Shown here in pieces: positions 1 to 8,749 of a stretch of DNA of 40,424 bases. The notes beneath the pieces are model-generated. The model was given only the letters and a program-made list of their open reading frames with translations, was not told where the DNA came from and made no database searches. Made by a program: the position numbers and the translations under genes. The stretch spans positions 1-40,424 of the forward strand of contig CANGYY010000023.1 of the NCBI GenBank assembly GCA_947458585.1, in the 5' to 3' direction. The stretch's first letter is position 1, and each line of letters opens with the position of its first letter. This DNA comes from Cyclobacteriaceae bacterium (GTDB lineage: Bacteria; Bacteroidota; Bacteroidia; Cytophagales; Cyclobacteriaceae).

Positions 1-1
1 G

Positions 2-1162
2 ATCCTAAACAACCTAGAGAAAGGTCAGGTATTGGAAGGGGTGATCAAAAACATGACCAACTTCGGTGTATTCATCGATTTGGGAGGTGTAGATGGTCTA
101 CTTCACATCACCGATATTTCTTGGGGTCGTATCAACCATCCAGAAGAAGTATTGCAGCTTGACCAGAAGGTTCAGGTGGTGGTACTTGACTTCGACGACG
201 ACAAGCGAAGAATTTCTTTGGGCATGAAGCAATTGAGCGCTCATCCTTGGGATTCCTTGGCTTCAAGCCTAGAGGTTGGTTCTCGAGTAAAAGGTAAAAT
301 TGTCAACGTAGCAGATTACGGTGCATTCCTAGAGTTGGCTCCAGGTGTGGAAGGTTTGATCCACGTATCTGAAATGAGCTGGTCTCAGCACTTGAGAAAC
401 CCTGCTGACTTTGTAAAAGTAGGTGTTGAAATTGAAGCTGTGGTATTGACACTAGACAAGGACGATCGTAAAATGTCTTTGGGTATCAAGCAATTGACTG
501 AAGATCCTTGGACTAAGGGTGATATGTCTGCCAAGTATGCTGTAGGTACCAAGCACAAAGGTGTGGTACGTAACTTGACTAACTTTGGCCTATTCCTTGA
601 GTTGGAAGAAGGAATCGATGGTTTGGTTCACGTATCTGACTTATCTTGGACTAAGAAAATCAAGCATCCATCTGAATTCGTGAAGGTAGGAGATGAGCTA
701 GATGTAGCTGTACTTGAGCTTGACGTAGAAAACAGAAGATTGGCGCTAGGTCACAAGCAATTGGAAGAGAATCCATGGGATACTTTCGAAACCTTGTTCC
801 CTATTGGATCTGTACACAAGTGTATCGTAAACTCTAAAAACGATAAAGGTGCAGTACTTGAGCTTCCTTATGGACTTGAAGGCTTTGCAACAGTGAAAAA
901 CCTAGAGAAAGAAGACGGTTCTCAGGTTGAAGTTGGAGAATCAGTAGATTTCAAAGTAGCTGAGTTTTCTAAGGACGACAAGCGAATTGTACTTTCTCAC
1001 ACAGCTACCTTCAAAGAAGAAGCAAAAGCACCTAAGAAGGCTGCTGCTCCTGCTAAAAAGAAAGAAGAAGCTACTGAGCTTCCTGCACAGGCAGAAAAGT
1101 CGACTTTAGGCGACATTGATGCCCTAGCAGAATTGAAAGAAAAGATGGAAGGCAAGAAATAA
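2..1162 (+). CDS. rpsA: 30S ribosomal protein S1, 3' part (5' end outside window)
   Basis: The reading frame is open from base 2, so the gene enters from the left; the TTG at 32 lies inside an S1 domain and is not a start. The visible 386 codons hold four S1/OB-fold repeats. Each of the first three has the pattern of a gate such as TNFGVFIDLGGVDGLLHITD, a D-SW element and a closing MSLGIKQL-type strand. The fourth (about 820-1010) is degenerate and lacks the SW element. A Lys/Ala/Glu-rich tail follows (about 1020-1160). S1 binds mRNA on the small ribosomal subunit. Because Bacteroidota mostly lack Shine-Dalgarno sites, S1-type mRNA binding may matter more here (inference). The gene is followed directly by an intrinsic terminator. 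Confidence 0.96.
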   Translation: MLNNLEKGQVLEGVIKNMTNFGVFIDLGGVDGLLHITDISWGRINHPEEVLQLDQKVQVVVLDFDDDKRRISLGMKQLSAHPWDSLASSLEVGSRVKGKIVNVADYGAFLELAPGVEGLIHVSEMSWSQHLRNPADFVKVGVEIEAVVLTLDKDDRKMSLGIKQLTEDPWTKGDMSAKYAVGTKHKGVVRNLTNFGLFLELEEGIDGLVHVSDLSWTKKIKHPSEFVKVGDELDVAVLELDVENRRLALGHKQLEENPWDTFETLFPIGSVHKCIVNSKNDKGAVLELPYGLEGFATVKNLEKEDGSQVEVGESVDFKVAEFSKDDKRIVLSHTATFKEEAKAPKKAAAPAKKKEEATELPAQAEKSTLGDIDALAELKEKMEGKK

Positions 1163-1184
1163 ACTAGCCTGAAACTTATAACTT

Positions 1185-1213
1185 AAAAACGCCAGCTTGC
1201 TGGCGTTTTTTTT
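1185..1213 (+). terminator. Intrinsic terminator of rpsA
   Basis: The symmetric stem AAAAACGCCAGC / GCTGGCGTTTTT is followed by further T residues, starting 22 bases after the rpsA stop codon. Confidence 0.9.
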
Positions 1214-1270
1214 GTTTTCAACTCTGAGTTGGAACTGATGTTACAAAGCGAGCGACGTTTTTGGGCAAAA

Positions 1271-1295
1271 AAAAACACCCGAAAGGGGTGTTTTT
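1271..1295 (-). terminator. Intrinsic terminator of tRNA-Cys
   Basis: Read on the minus strand, CACCCC-TTTC-GGGTG forms a short GC hairpin followed by a run of T. It starts about 5 bases past the tRNA 3' end. The stem is flanked by A and T runs on both sides, so it could also work on the plus strand. Confidence 0.8.
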
Positions 1296-1299
1296 GTAG

Positions 1300-1370
1300 A
1301 GGTCGCGAGCGGATTCGAACCGCTGTACGAGGTTTTGCAGACCTCTGCCTAGCCACTCGGCCACGCGACC
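1300..1370 (-). tRNA. tRNA-Cys (anticodon GCA)
   Basis: The minus strand folds as a full cloverleaf: acceptor GGTCGCG/CGCGACC, D-arm around GCCGAGTGGCTAGGC, anticodon stem GAGGT/ACCTC with loop CTGCAAA (anticodon GCA), and T-arm AGCGG-TTCGAAT-CCGCT. The unpaired discriminator base is U, which is the typical identity element of tRNA-Cys. The CCA end is not encoded. The gene stands alone between rpsA and the respiratory cluster, with its own promoter and terminator. Confidence 0.97.
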
Positions 1371-1383
1371 AATAATTGGAATG

Positions 1384-1414
1384 CAAATTTAGAGATAATC
1401 TTGGCTTCTACAAA
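1384..1414 (-). promoter_or_regulatory. Promoter of tRNA-Cys
   Basis: On the minus strand TTTG (1414-1411), 19 bases, then TAAATTTG (1391-1384) match the Bacteroidota consensus TTTG-N19-TAnnTTTG exactly. The predicted transcript start is about 6-8 bases upstream of the mature tRNA 5' end. Confidence 0.85.
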
Positions 1415-1660
1415 CGGGAGCCGAGAGTTTTCCAAGGTATTTCTTGGGAAATTTAAGTAGGATTTTATTGACCCGGCAAAGTGGGTGTGAACCCTATAAA
1501 TCCAAAAAGTTGGGAAGACTTTGAACTAGCACAAAAAAATCCTTTATTTATAATTATTCTAAATAAAATATCGTGCGTGATTTAGCTTCTAATTCACTGA
1601 AATCCAGCATGGTAGTTTCGATTTTTTTGATTCCATTTTTTGTAGTAGAATCCCATATTC
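1415..1660. other. Gene-free stretch between the divergent promoters
   Basis: An AT-rich intergenic segment between the divergently transcribed tRNA-Cys and the act operon. I see no open frame, strong hairpin or repeat in it. It may carry regulator sites for the act operon that I cannot identify. Confidence 0.5.
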
Positions 1661-1663
1661 TTG

Positions 1664-1694
1664 TTTGAAAAATTAACCCTCCATAGTACCTTTG
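1664..1694 (+). promoter_or_regulatory. Promoter of the act/cox respiratory operon
   Basis: TTTG (1664-1667), 19 bases, then TACCTTTG (1687-1694) match the Bacteroidota consensus exactly. The expected transcript start is about 1700-1702, leaving a leader of about 35 bases before the ATG at 1736. This rules out the upstream in-frame TTG at 1661 as the actA start, because it lies in the promoter. Confidence 0.85.
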
Positions 1695-1735
1695 CGGGGG
1701 TTAGTGAGAACCGTTTAAACTATAATAGCAATAAT

Positions 1736-3007
1736 ATGTTATCCAAACGCTCGTTAGTAGGGATTCGATTGAATTTCCAGACACTGGCAGTGCTGTTTTT
1801 CATGTTGGTGGGAGTATCAGCTTATGCAGCTGACCCAGCCGTGGCAAGCAGTGATGAAGCAATTGCAGCTGGTAAAACTGTATTTAATGCCAACTGTAAG
1901 CAATGCCACAAGCTTGATCAAAAAAATGTAGGCCCTGCATTAAGAGGGGTTACTGATCGGCAACCCATAGCCTGGGCAAAGAGCTTCATCAAAAATTCTC
2001 AAGCTGTAATTGCCTCAGGTGATGCCTATGCTAATGCCTTGTACAAGGAGTATAGCAATACGGTGATGCCTTCTCATGAATTTTTGAGCGATGGTGATTT
2101 AGACAATTTGTTGTCTTACATCGAGCATGGAGACAAGGTGGATCCCGCGGCAGCTGCTGCTGGCGATGCTGCTGCTCCTGCTGGAGATGGCACCGCTGCT
2201 GCAGGTTCAGGAATACCTAATGAGTACCTAAGCATCATTCTAGGTGTATTGGTATTTATTCTCCTACTCATCCTTATTGTTCTTGGCCTGATCGTTACCG
2301 TATTGACCAAGTACATCAACAAGCAGGAAATGGATGCTGATGACAAAGAATATGTCAATCAGAAATTTGAGTTAGGAAAAATTCTAAAAAGTGATGCAGT
2401 AATCATCTTGGTTACCGCTTTAGTAGTTGCTTTTACAGCCAAAACAGCAATTGACGGATTGTATTCTGTAGGTGTGCAACAAGGATATGCTCCAGCACAG
2501 CCAATTGCATTTTCTCATGCCTTGCATGCTGGACAATATGAAATTGCTTGCCAGTACTGCCATACTGGGGTAGAAATTGGTAAATCAGCCAACATCCCTT
2601 CCGCAAACATTTGTATGAACTGCCATACCCACATTCAGAATGTTGGTGGCAAGGAAGGGATCTCTCCAGAGATTCAAAAAATTTACAACGCAGTAGACAA
2701 CAATCAGCCGATCGAATGGATACGCGTTCACAACCTACCTGATTTGGCTTATTTCAACCACGCGCAGCACGTAGCAGTGGGTGGAGTAGAATGTCAGACT
2801 TGCCATGGCCCGATTCAGGAAATGGAAGTAGTTGGACAGCACAGCACCTTGACCATGGGTTGGTGTATTGATTGCCACAGACAAACTGAGATTGCTACTG
2901 AAGGCAATGTGTATTACGACAAACTGGTTCAACTTCACTCCACTTCCAAAGATGCGTTGAAAGTGAAAGACATCGGTGGTCTAGAGTGTGCTAAGTGCCA
3001 CTATTAA
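1736..3007 (+). CDS. actA: Alternative complex III subunit ActA, multiheme cytochrome c with an N-terminal monoheme domain
   Basis: ActA carries hemes of alternative complex III, which moves electrons from quinol to cytochrome c or directly to an oxidase. I choose ATG 1736 (423 aa) because it gives a clean signal peptide ending SAYA-A and lies downstream of the promoter. Order of parts: signal peptide; a class I cytochrome c domain with CKQCH at about residue 54 and a likely Met ligand in VMPSHEFL; a linker rich in Ala, Pro and Gly; two membrane segments; then a C-terminal periplasmic region with five CxxCH motifs (CQYCH, CMNCH, CQTCH, CIDCH, CAKCH). The usual ActA is described as pentaheme, so the front cytochrome domain makes this a six-heme version. 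It is the first gene of the actABCDEF order. Confidence 0.93.
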   Translation: MLSKRSLVGIRLNFQTLAVLFFMLVGVSAYAADPAVASSDEAIAAGKTVFNANCKQCHKLDQKNVGPALRGVTDRQPIAWAKSFIKNSQAVIASGDAYANALYKEYSNTVMPSHEFLSDGDLDNLLSYIEHGDKVDPAAAAAGDAAAPAGDGTAAAGSGIPNEYLSIILGVLVFILLLILIVLGLIVTVLTKYINKQEMDADDKEYVNQKFELGKILKSDAVIILVTALVVAFTAKTAIDGLYSVGVQQGYAPAQPIAFSHALHAGQYEIACQYCHTGVEIGKSANIPSANICMNCHTHIQNVGGKEGISPEIQKIYNAVDNNQPIEWIRVHNLPDLAYFNHAQHVAVGGVECQTCHGPIQEMEVVGQHSTLTMGWCIDCHRQTEIATEGNVYYDKLVQLHSTSKDALKVKDIGGLECAKCHY

Positions 3008-3044
3008 TTCCTTATCCTTTTGAAAATTCATTCCTAGAAATAAA

Positions 3045-6000
3045 ATGAAGGAAACTAAAAAAACCTACTGGAAAGGGCTCGAGCAACTTAGCAACGATCC
3101 GGAGTTTGTAAAAAATGCCGATAGAGAGTTTGCGGAGCTTCCTAGTTCCCTAAACGAAGATGGCAGCTCCACTCGAAGAGATTTCCTAAAGTTGATGGGT
3201 TTCAGTTTAGCAGCCGCTTCTTTGGCAGCTTGCGAAACTCCTATTCGTAAGGCTATTCCTTATGTGAATAAGCCCGTTGACATCAACCCTTCCATCCCGA
3301 ATTACTATGCCTCTACCTTCTCTTCTGGAGGAGATTATGCATCCATCGTAGTTAAAACAAGAGAAGGTCGTCCTATCAAGATTGATGGCAATGAACTTTC
3401 TCCTATTACTAAAGGAAAGGTAAATGCGATCGTTGAGGCCTCTATTTTGTCTCTTTACGATAAGCAGCGTGTAGCAGGGCCAATGCTTGCTGGTGCAGCA
3501 TCAGATTGGACCAAAGTAGATGCACATGTTAAATCAAAACTAGCTGGAGCTGGAACGGTAAAGATTGTAACCAACACAATCCTTTCACCTTCAACTGAAA
3601 AGGCATTGCAGGAATTTAGTGCAGCCTTTGGTGGAGCTGAAGTAGTGGTTTACGATTCCATTTCCAACTATGGCATCACCAAAGCATCTGAAGTTTTTTA
3701 TGGTCAGGCAATTCTTCCTTCCTACCACTTCGATAAAGCAAAAACCATTGTTTCATTTGGCGCAGATTTCCTAGGAACTTGGATTTCCCCAATTGAATTT
3801 GCAGGTGCTTACGCAAAAACAAGAAAAATCAGTAAGGATAAGGCAGAAATGTCTCGTCACTTCCAGTTTGAATCCAACCTATCGTTGACTGGAGCCAATG
3901 CAGATTACCGGACTCCAATAAATGCTTCTCAATCTGGCCTTGCGGTTCTTTCCCTTTACAACGCCCTTGCTGCAAAAGCAGGTGTTGCTACAGTAGGAGG
4001 AGCGAAGGTAGAAGTAGCGAATTTGGATAAAGCCGCCAACGAACTTTGGGCTGCTAAAGGTGCTTCCTTGGTAGTTTCTGGATCCAATGATCCAAACGTA
4101 CAGGTAGTGATCCATGCGATCAACGAATTGTTGGGTAACAATGGTGTGACGGTTGATTTTTCAACTCCAGTATACTATAGAAAAGGAAATGATGCGCGCA
4201 TGAATCAGTTTATCACCGAATTGAAAGGTGGTTCTGTAGGTGCAGTGATTTTCTACAACTGTAATCCAGTGTACGATCACCCGCGTGGTGCTGAAGTAGC
4301 TGCTGGTATTGCAAAAGCAAAATTGAGTATTGCCACCAATGGCACCTTGGATGAGACTTCCTCTTTGGTACAAGTGGTTGCTCCTGACCACCATTTCCTA
4401 GAGTCTTGGAATGATTTCCAACCGAAGAAAGGTCAGTATTCTTTGGCTCAGCCAACCATTTCTCCGCTATTCAAAACCCGTCAAGCACAGGATTCATTCT
4501 TGACTTGGGCTGGGTCTACAGTTGCATATTACGATTACATCCAAGCAAATTGGACTGCTACCTTGTTCCCAGCAATGGGTGCTGGTGCTACCTTCCAGGA
4601 ATTCTGGGATAGAGCCCTATTTAATGGTGTAGTAAGTGAAACCACTTTGTCTGCGCCGATTGCAACAGTTGGGCAAGTAGATGCAGCAGCAGCAGAAGTA
4701 GCCAAAAACTACACTGCAGGAAATGCAGGTGCTGAATTAGTGGTTTACACTAAAGTAGGTATCGGTTCTGGTACGTTCGCCAACAACCCTTGGTTGCAAG
4801 AAATGGCAGATCCAATCACCAAAGCAACTTGGGACAACTACCTGACTGTATCTCAGAAGTGGGCTACAGACAATGGAGTAGCTATGGTTGAAGAAAACAC
4901 CAAGAAGGCTAAGGTTACCGTGAATGGCAAGTCTATCGTAGTTCCTATTTTGATTCAACCGGGTCAGGCCAATGGTACTTTCGGACTAGCCTTAGGCTAT
5001 GGTCGTACCAAAGCGGGCCGTGTTGCAGATGGAGTAGGGGTCAATGCATTTGACTTACTAGATACTACTAAAGGCTTCGTGAATTTTGACTTAACCACTA
5101 AGGTTGAGGTAGTTGCTACTGAGGAAGCCTACAAAATTGCACGTACGCAAACACACCAAACCTTCATGGGACGTGAAAACGTGATTCAGGAAGCGACTTT
5201 GGCTGAATACAAAAAGGATGCGTCTGCTGGACGTTACAAGCCTGAAATCTATAAGGATGGCGAGTTTGTAAAGCCTTCCAAAATTTCACTTTGGAGTGGA
5301 CATAAATACAGCCAGCACCACTGGGGTCTTGCCATTGACATGAACTCTTGTATTGGTTGCGGTGCGTGTACCATTGCTTGCCAGGTAGAAAATAACGTGG
5401 CAGTAGTAGGAAAGCAAGAAGTGTTGAATCGAAGAGAAATGGCTTGGATCCGTATCGATCGCTATTATTCTTCTGATGCAGCAGCTGATGATTTGAGTGG
5501 ATTGGAAGTGGCCGCAGAAAACCCTGAGGTAACCTTCCAGCCGATGATGTGTCAGCAGTGTAACAATGCACCTTGCGAGACTGTGTGTCCAGTGGCTGCC
5601 ACTACGCACTCTTCTGAAGGTTTGAACCAAATGACTTACAACAGATGTATTGGTACCAGATATTGTGCCAACAACTGTCCGTATAAGGTACGTCGATTCA
5701 ACTGGTTTAAGTACCACGATAACAAGGACTTTGCTGGTGTAAACGTCACTCAGAACGATGATTTGGGCAAGATGGTTCTTAACCCAGACGTAACTGTTCG
5801 TGTACGTGGTGTCATGGAAAAATGCTCTATGTGCGTGCAGCGTATTCAGGCTGGTAAACTTACAGCCAAGCGTGAGAAGCGTACACTTGTAGATGGAGAG
5901 ATCAACGTGGCTTGTGCAGTGGCCTGTCCTACAGATGCCCTTGTATTTGGCGACATGAATGATCCTGCAAGCAAGGTGTCTAAGCTCTTGAGGATTGAGG

Positions 6001-6125
6001 AATCCGATGCTGCAAGCAAGGAAGTGGGTGAGGAAAGAGCATACCACGTATTGGAAGAGATCAACGTGAGTCCAAACGTATGGTACTTCACCAAGATCAG
6101 AAACAAAGAGAAAAACGAAGCGTAA
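3045..6125 (+). CDS. actB: Alternative complex III subunit ActB, molybdopterin-oxidoreductase-like/ferredoxin fusion
   Basis: This 1026-aa subunit is the large periplasmic iron-sulfur protein of the complex. An extension of about 40 residues precedes a Tat signal (STRRDFLKLMGFSLAAASL, RR at 44-45) with a lipobox-like LAAC at residue 63. That is the extended layout known as TAT-variant-translocated (TIGR04519-like). Residues 70-720 resemble the molybdopterin oxidoreductase catalytic fold; known ActB proteins have no molybdopterin. The C-terminal part is a four-cluster ferredoxin of the NrfC/DmsB type: CIGCGACTIAC (about 769), CQQCNNAPCETVCP (about 835), CIGTRYCANNCP (about 867), CSMC (about 926) and CAVACPTDA (about 956). 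These clusters should pass electrons from the quinol site toward the ActA hemes. Confidence 0.94.
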   Translation: MKETKKTYWKGLEQLSNDPEFVKNADREFAELPSSLNEDGSSTRRDFLKLMGFSLAAASLAACETPIRKAIPYVNKPVDINPSIPNYYASTFSSGGDYASIVVKTREGRPIKIDGNELSPITKGKVNAIVEASILSLYDKQRVAGPMLAGAASDWTKVDAHVKSKLAGAGTVKIVTNTILSPSTEKALQEFSAAFGGAEVVVYDSISNYGITKASEVFYGQAILPSYHFDKAKTIVSFGADFLGTWISPIEFAGAYAKTRKISKDKAEMSRHFQFESNLSLTGANADYRTPINASQSGLAVLSLYNALAAKAGVATVGGAKVEVANLDKAANELWAAKGASLVVSGSNDPNVQVVIHAINELLGNNGVTVDFSTPVYYRKGNDARMNQFITELKGGSVGAVIFYNCNPVYDHPRGAEVAAGIAKAKLSIATNGTLDETSSLVQVVAPDHHFLESWNDFQPKKGQYSLAQPTISPLFKTRQAQDSFLTWAGSTVAYYDYIQANWTATLFPAMGAGATFQEFWDRALFNGVVSETTLSAPIATVGQVDAAAAEVAKNYTAGNAGAELVVYTKVGIGSGTFANNPWLQEMADPITKATWDNYLTVSQKWATDNGVAMVEENTKKAKVTVNGKSIVVPILIQPGQANGTFGLALGYGRTKAGRVADGVGVNAFDLLDTTKGFVNFDLTTKVEVVATEEAYKIARTQTHQTFMGRENVIQEATLAEYKKDASAGRYKPEIYKDGEFVKPSKISLWSGHKYSQHHWGLAIDMNSCIGCGACTIACQVENNVAVVGKQEVLNRREMAWIRIDRYYSSDAAADDLSGLEVAAENPEVTFQPMMCQQCNNAPCETVCPVAATTHSSEGLNQMTYNRCIGTRYCANNCPYKVRRFNWFKYHDNKDFAGVNVTQNDDLGKMVLNPDVTVRVRGVMEKCSMCVQRIQAGKLTAKREKRTLVDGEINVACAVACPTDALVFGDMNDPASKVSKLLRIEESDAASKEVGEERAYHVLEEINVSPNVWYFTKIRNKEKNEA

Positions 6126-6143
6126 TTATAATAACAAGAAACT

Positions 6144-7508
6144 ATGCAGGTTACTTCATCCGTACGCCAGCCCTTAGTTACCGGAGGTAAAACCTACCAC
6201 GATGTGACACACGATGTGTCTCGTCAGGTAGAAGGTAAGCCATCCAAGTTGTGGTTTTTGGCTTTCCTTACTGCCGTCGGAGTATTGGCTTTAGGATCAA
6301 CAGCTCTTTTGGCTACCCTTTGGGAAGGGATAGGCATGTGGGGCCTCAACAAGACCGTAGGTTGGGCTTGGGACATCACCAACTTCGTGTGGTGGGTAGG
6401 TATTGGTCACGCAGGAACGCTTATTTCAGCCGTATTGCTTCTATTCAGACAGAAGTGGAGAACATCCATCAACCGTGCTGCAGAAGCGATGACCATCTTC
6501 GCGGTAATCTGCGCGGCCATGTTCCCAGTCATCCACATGGGTAGACCTTGGTTGGGTGCTTATTGGGCATTGCCACTTCCAAATACTTTTGGATCGCTTT
6601 GGGTAAACTTTAACTCTCCCTTGTTGTGGGACGTATTTGCGATTTCAACGTACTTCTCTGTATCCCTAGTTTTCTGGTACATTGGTTTGATTCCTGATTT
6701 TGCAACTATCCGTGACCGTGCGACTGGAATGCGTAAAAAAATCTATGGTGCTCTTTCTTTTGGATGGGATGGCGCAGCGAAGACTTGGATGCGATACGAA
6801 TCGGTATCCTTGATCCTTGCAGGTCTTGCTACCCCTCTTGTACTTTCTGTACACACCATTGTATCCTTTGACTTTGCTACTTCGGTAATTCCAGGATGGC
6901 ACACCACCATTTTCCCTCCTTACTTCGTAGCAGGGGCGATTTTCTCTGGTTTTGCCATGGTGTTGACCTTGATGATCATTACCCGTAAGGTATACAAATT
7001 AGAAGACTACATTACGTTGGAGCATATTGAGTTGATGAACATCGTGATCATCATCACGGGTTCTATTGTAGGTATTGCCTACATCACTGAATTCTTCATC
7101 GCTTGGTATTCTGGAGTTGAGGCTGAGCAATATGCCTTCATCAACAGAGCAACAGGACCTTACTGGTGGGCTTACTGGTCCATGATGACCTGTAACGTGA
7201 TTTCTCCTCAACTTTTCTGGTTCAAGAAAATTAGAACCTCCATCGTGGCTACCTTCTTATTGTCTTTGGTAGTAAACATTGGAATGTGGTTTGAGCGATT
7301 TGTAATCATCGTGACCTCTCTTCACCGGGATTACTTGCCTTCTTCTTGGGCAATGTTCTATCCTTCTTGGGCTGACGTTGGGGTTTACTTGTTCACCTTT
7401 GGTTTGTTCTTCACCCTCTTCTTCCTTTTCGCTAAGTTTTTCCCTGTGATCAACATGGCCGAAGTGAAGTCTGTATTGAAGTCATCCTCTGAAAAAGCAC
7501 ACAAATAA
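6144..7508 (+). CDS. actC: Alternative complex III subunit ActC, NrfD/PsrC-like membrane protein
   Basis: A 454-aa polytopic membrane protein with about ten hydrophobic helices, homologous in pattern to NrfD/PsrC quinone-binding subunits. Conserved-looking stretches include the [20 protein letters not shown] helix and [11 protein letters not shown]. In characterised complexes ActC holds the quinol site next to ActB. It lies 18 bases after actB and 2 bases before actD. ATG 6144 opens the hydrophilic N-terminus (about 30 residues) that precedes the first helix. Confidence 0.93.
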   Translation: MQVTSSVRQPLVTGGKTYHDVTHDVSRQVEGKPSKLWFLAFLTAVGVLALGSTALLATLWEGIGMWGLNKTVGWAWDITNFVWWVGIGHAGTLISAVLLLFRQKWRTSINRAAEAMTIFAVICAAMFPVIHMGRPWLGAYWALPLPNTFGSLWVNFNSPLLWDVFAISTYFSVSLVFWYIGLIPDFATIRDRATGMRKKIYGALSFGWDGAAKTWMRYESVSLILAGLATPLVLSVHTIVSFDFATSVIPGWHTTIFPPYFVAGAIFSGFAMVLTLMIITRKVYKLEDYITLEHIELMNIVIIITGSIVGIAYITEFFIAWYSGVEAEQYAFINRATGPYWWAYWSMMTCNVISPQLFWFKKIRTSIVATFLLSLVVNIGMWFERFVIIVTSLHRDYLPSSWAMFYPSWADVGVYLFTFGLFFTLFFLFAKFFPVINMAEVKSVLKSSSEKAHK

Positions 7509-7510
7509 TC

Positions 7511-8041
7511 ATGGAAAGAGATACTCATTTTATTTTAGGAGTCTACGACGATGAGGACGTATTGCTCCATGCAGTAGAAAAGGTTAGAAGCAGCGGAGTG
7601 AAGATTCACGAAGTGTATTCTCCTTACCCAGTTCACGGTTTGGAGCATGTGTTGGGTTACAAGCGAAGCAAACTCCCTATTGCCGCATTTCTTTTCGGTA
7701 TGTTAGGCACTAGCTTGGCCTTGACCATGCAATTCTACATGATGAAATTTGACTGGCCGATGATCATCGGTGGTAAGGACTATGCTGCTTTCCCTGACTT
7801 CGTACCAGTATCCTTTGAAATGACCGTTTTGTTGGCGGCTTTCGGTATGGTGGGTGTATTCTTGATCACTTCCAATTTGAAGCCTTGGGCACAACCTCGA
7901 ATCTTTGATTTGAGAAGCACCGATGACAAGCACATCATGGCCATTGATATTGCAAGCAACAGCAGCCTAGAGCAAGAAAAAATAAAAGAGATTTTGTCTG
8001 CATCTGGAGCTACTGAAGTGAATAACAAAAGTTTTGAATAG
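7511..8041 (+). CDS. actD: Alternative complex III subunit ActD (DUF3341)
   Basis: 176 aa. An N-terminal cytoplasmic domain (MERDTHFILGVYDDEDVLLH...) is followed by two membrane helices (about 55-78 and 97-118) and a soluble tail. This is the layout of DUF3341/ActD. In known complexes ActD is a non-cofactor subunit packed beside ActC. The start ATG follows the actC stop by two bases, which suggests translational coupling. Confidence 0.92.
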   Translation: MERDTHFILGVYDDEDVLLHAVEKVRSSGVKIHEVYSPYPVHGLEHVLGYKRSKLPIAAFLFGMLGTSLALTMQFYMMKFDWPMIIGGKDYAAFPDFVPVSFEMTVLLAAFGMVGVFLITSNLKPWAQPRIFDLRSTDDKHIMAIDIASNSSLEQEKIKEILSASGATEVNNKSFE

Positions 8042-8054
8042 AATAACCGTAGCT

Positions 8055-8747
8055 ATGAAAATTACGAACGCATCACTATTCGCAGGTTCTGTACTAGCCC
8101 TCAGTTTGTTGGCTGGATGCAAAGCTGGAGGTGAAAATCAGGGGGTGGAATATGCACCTCAGATGTATCACTCTGTAGCTTATGAACCATTGACTCAAAT
8201 TAAAGACGAGGCACAGGGTTCTTGGCTTTCCACCAGAGAAGATGGAAAAGGTGAGTACTTCAATTCCAACGTGAACAATCCTCATGGCATGAACATGAGA
8301 GAGCCGGTGGCGAACACGGTTCCTAGAAATAAGCAAGGATACCTTCCTCACCGATTGCAACAATTTGAATTGGATAAAGCTGCACTCATCACCAATCCGG
8401 TTGAGAAGTCTGAGCAAGTGCTTAAGGATGGAGAGAAGCTCTACCTTCAGTATTGCAATGCCTGTCATGGTAAAGGTGGTGAAGGAGATGGAAAAGCAGG
8501 TGCTGTCATCGGCGGTGTAGCCAATTTGAAAGGTGGAGCTTATGTAGGCCTACCAGAAGGGCATATTTTCCATGTGATTACCAAAGGCAAGGGTAGAATG
8601 GGAGCACATGGTTCTCAAATTCCTGCTGAAAGCAGATGGAAAATTGTTCACTATGTTAAACAAGTTATCCAAGGTCAGGCTGTCGCTGCTGATTCAATTC
8701 CTGCAGCAGATTCTACCGCGGTAGCAACAGTAAATCCAGCGAAGTAA
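8055..8747 (+). CDS. actE: Alternative complex III subunit ActE, monoheme cytochrome c lipoprotein
   Basis: 231 aa from ATG 8055. The longer frame from TTG 8034 would overlap actD and spoil the signal peptide. The N-terminus is a lipoprotein signal ending LLAGC (Cys 22), so the protein is membrane-anchored by lipid. A class I cytochrome c domain covers about residues 115-205, with CNACH at about 134-138 and a likely Met ligand in GRMGAHG. The tail is rich in Ala and Ser. In known complexes ActE carries the single heme that hands electrons to the acceptor. It lies 2 bases before actF. Confidence 0.92.
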   Translation: MKITNASLFAGSVLALSLLAGCKAGGENQGVEYAPQMYHSVAYEPLTQIKDEAQGSWLSTREDGKGEYFNSNVNNPHGMNMREPVANTVPRNKQGYLPHRLQQFELDKAALITNPVEKSEQVLKDGEKLYLQYCNACHGKGGEGDGKAGAVIGGVANLKGGAYVGLPEGHIFHVITKGKGRMGAHGSQIPAESRWKIVHYVKQVIQGQAVAADSIPAADSTAVATVNPAK

Positions 8748-8749
8748 TC

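Noticed and set aside
1183-1386. A 67-codon frame on the minus strand between rpsA and actA
   Set aside because: It runs across the tRNA-Cys gene and two terminators.
1661-1735. N-terminal extension of actA from TTG 1661
   Set aside because: It overlaps an exact promoter match and would bury the signal peptide.
5286-6047. A 253-codon open frame on the minus strand
   Set aside because: It lies wholly inside actB over the ferredoxin motifs, has no start context or homology, and is a shadow of a strongly conserved gene.
8034-8054. N-terminal extension of actE from TTG 8034
   Set aside because: It overlaps actD; ATG 8055 gives a clean lipoprotein signal.
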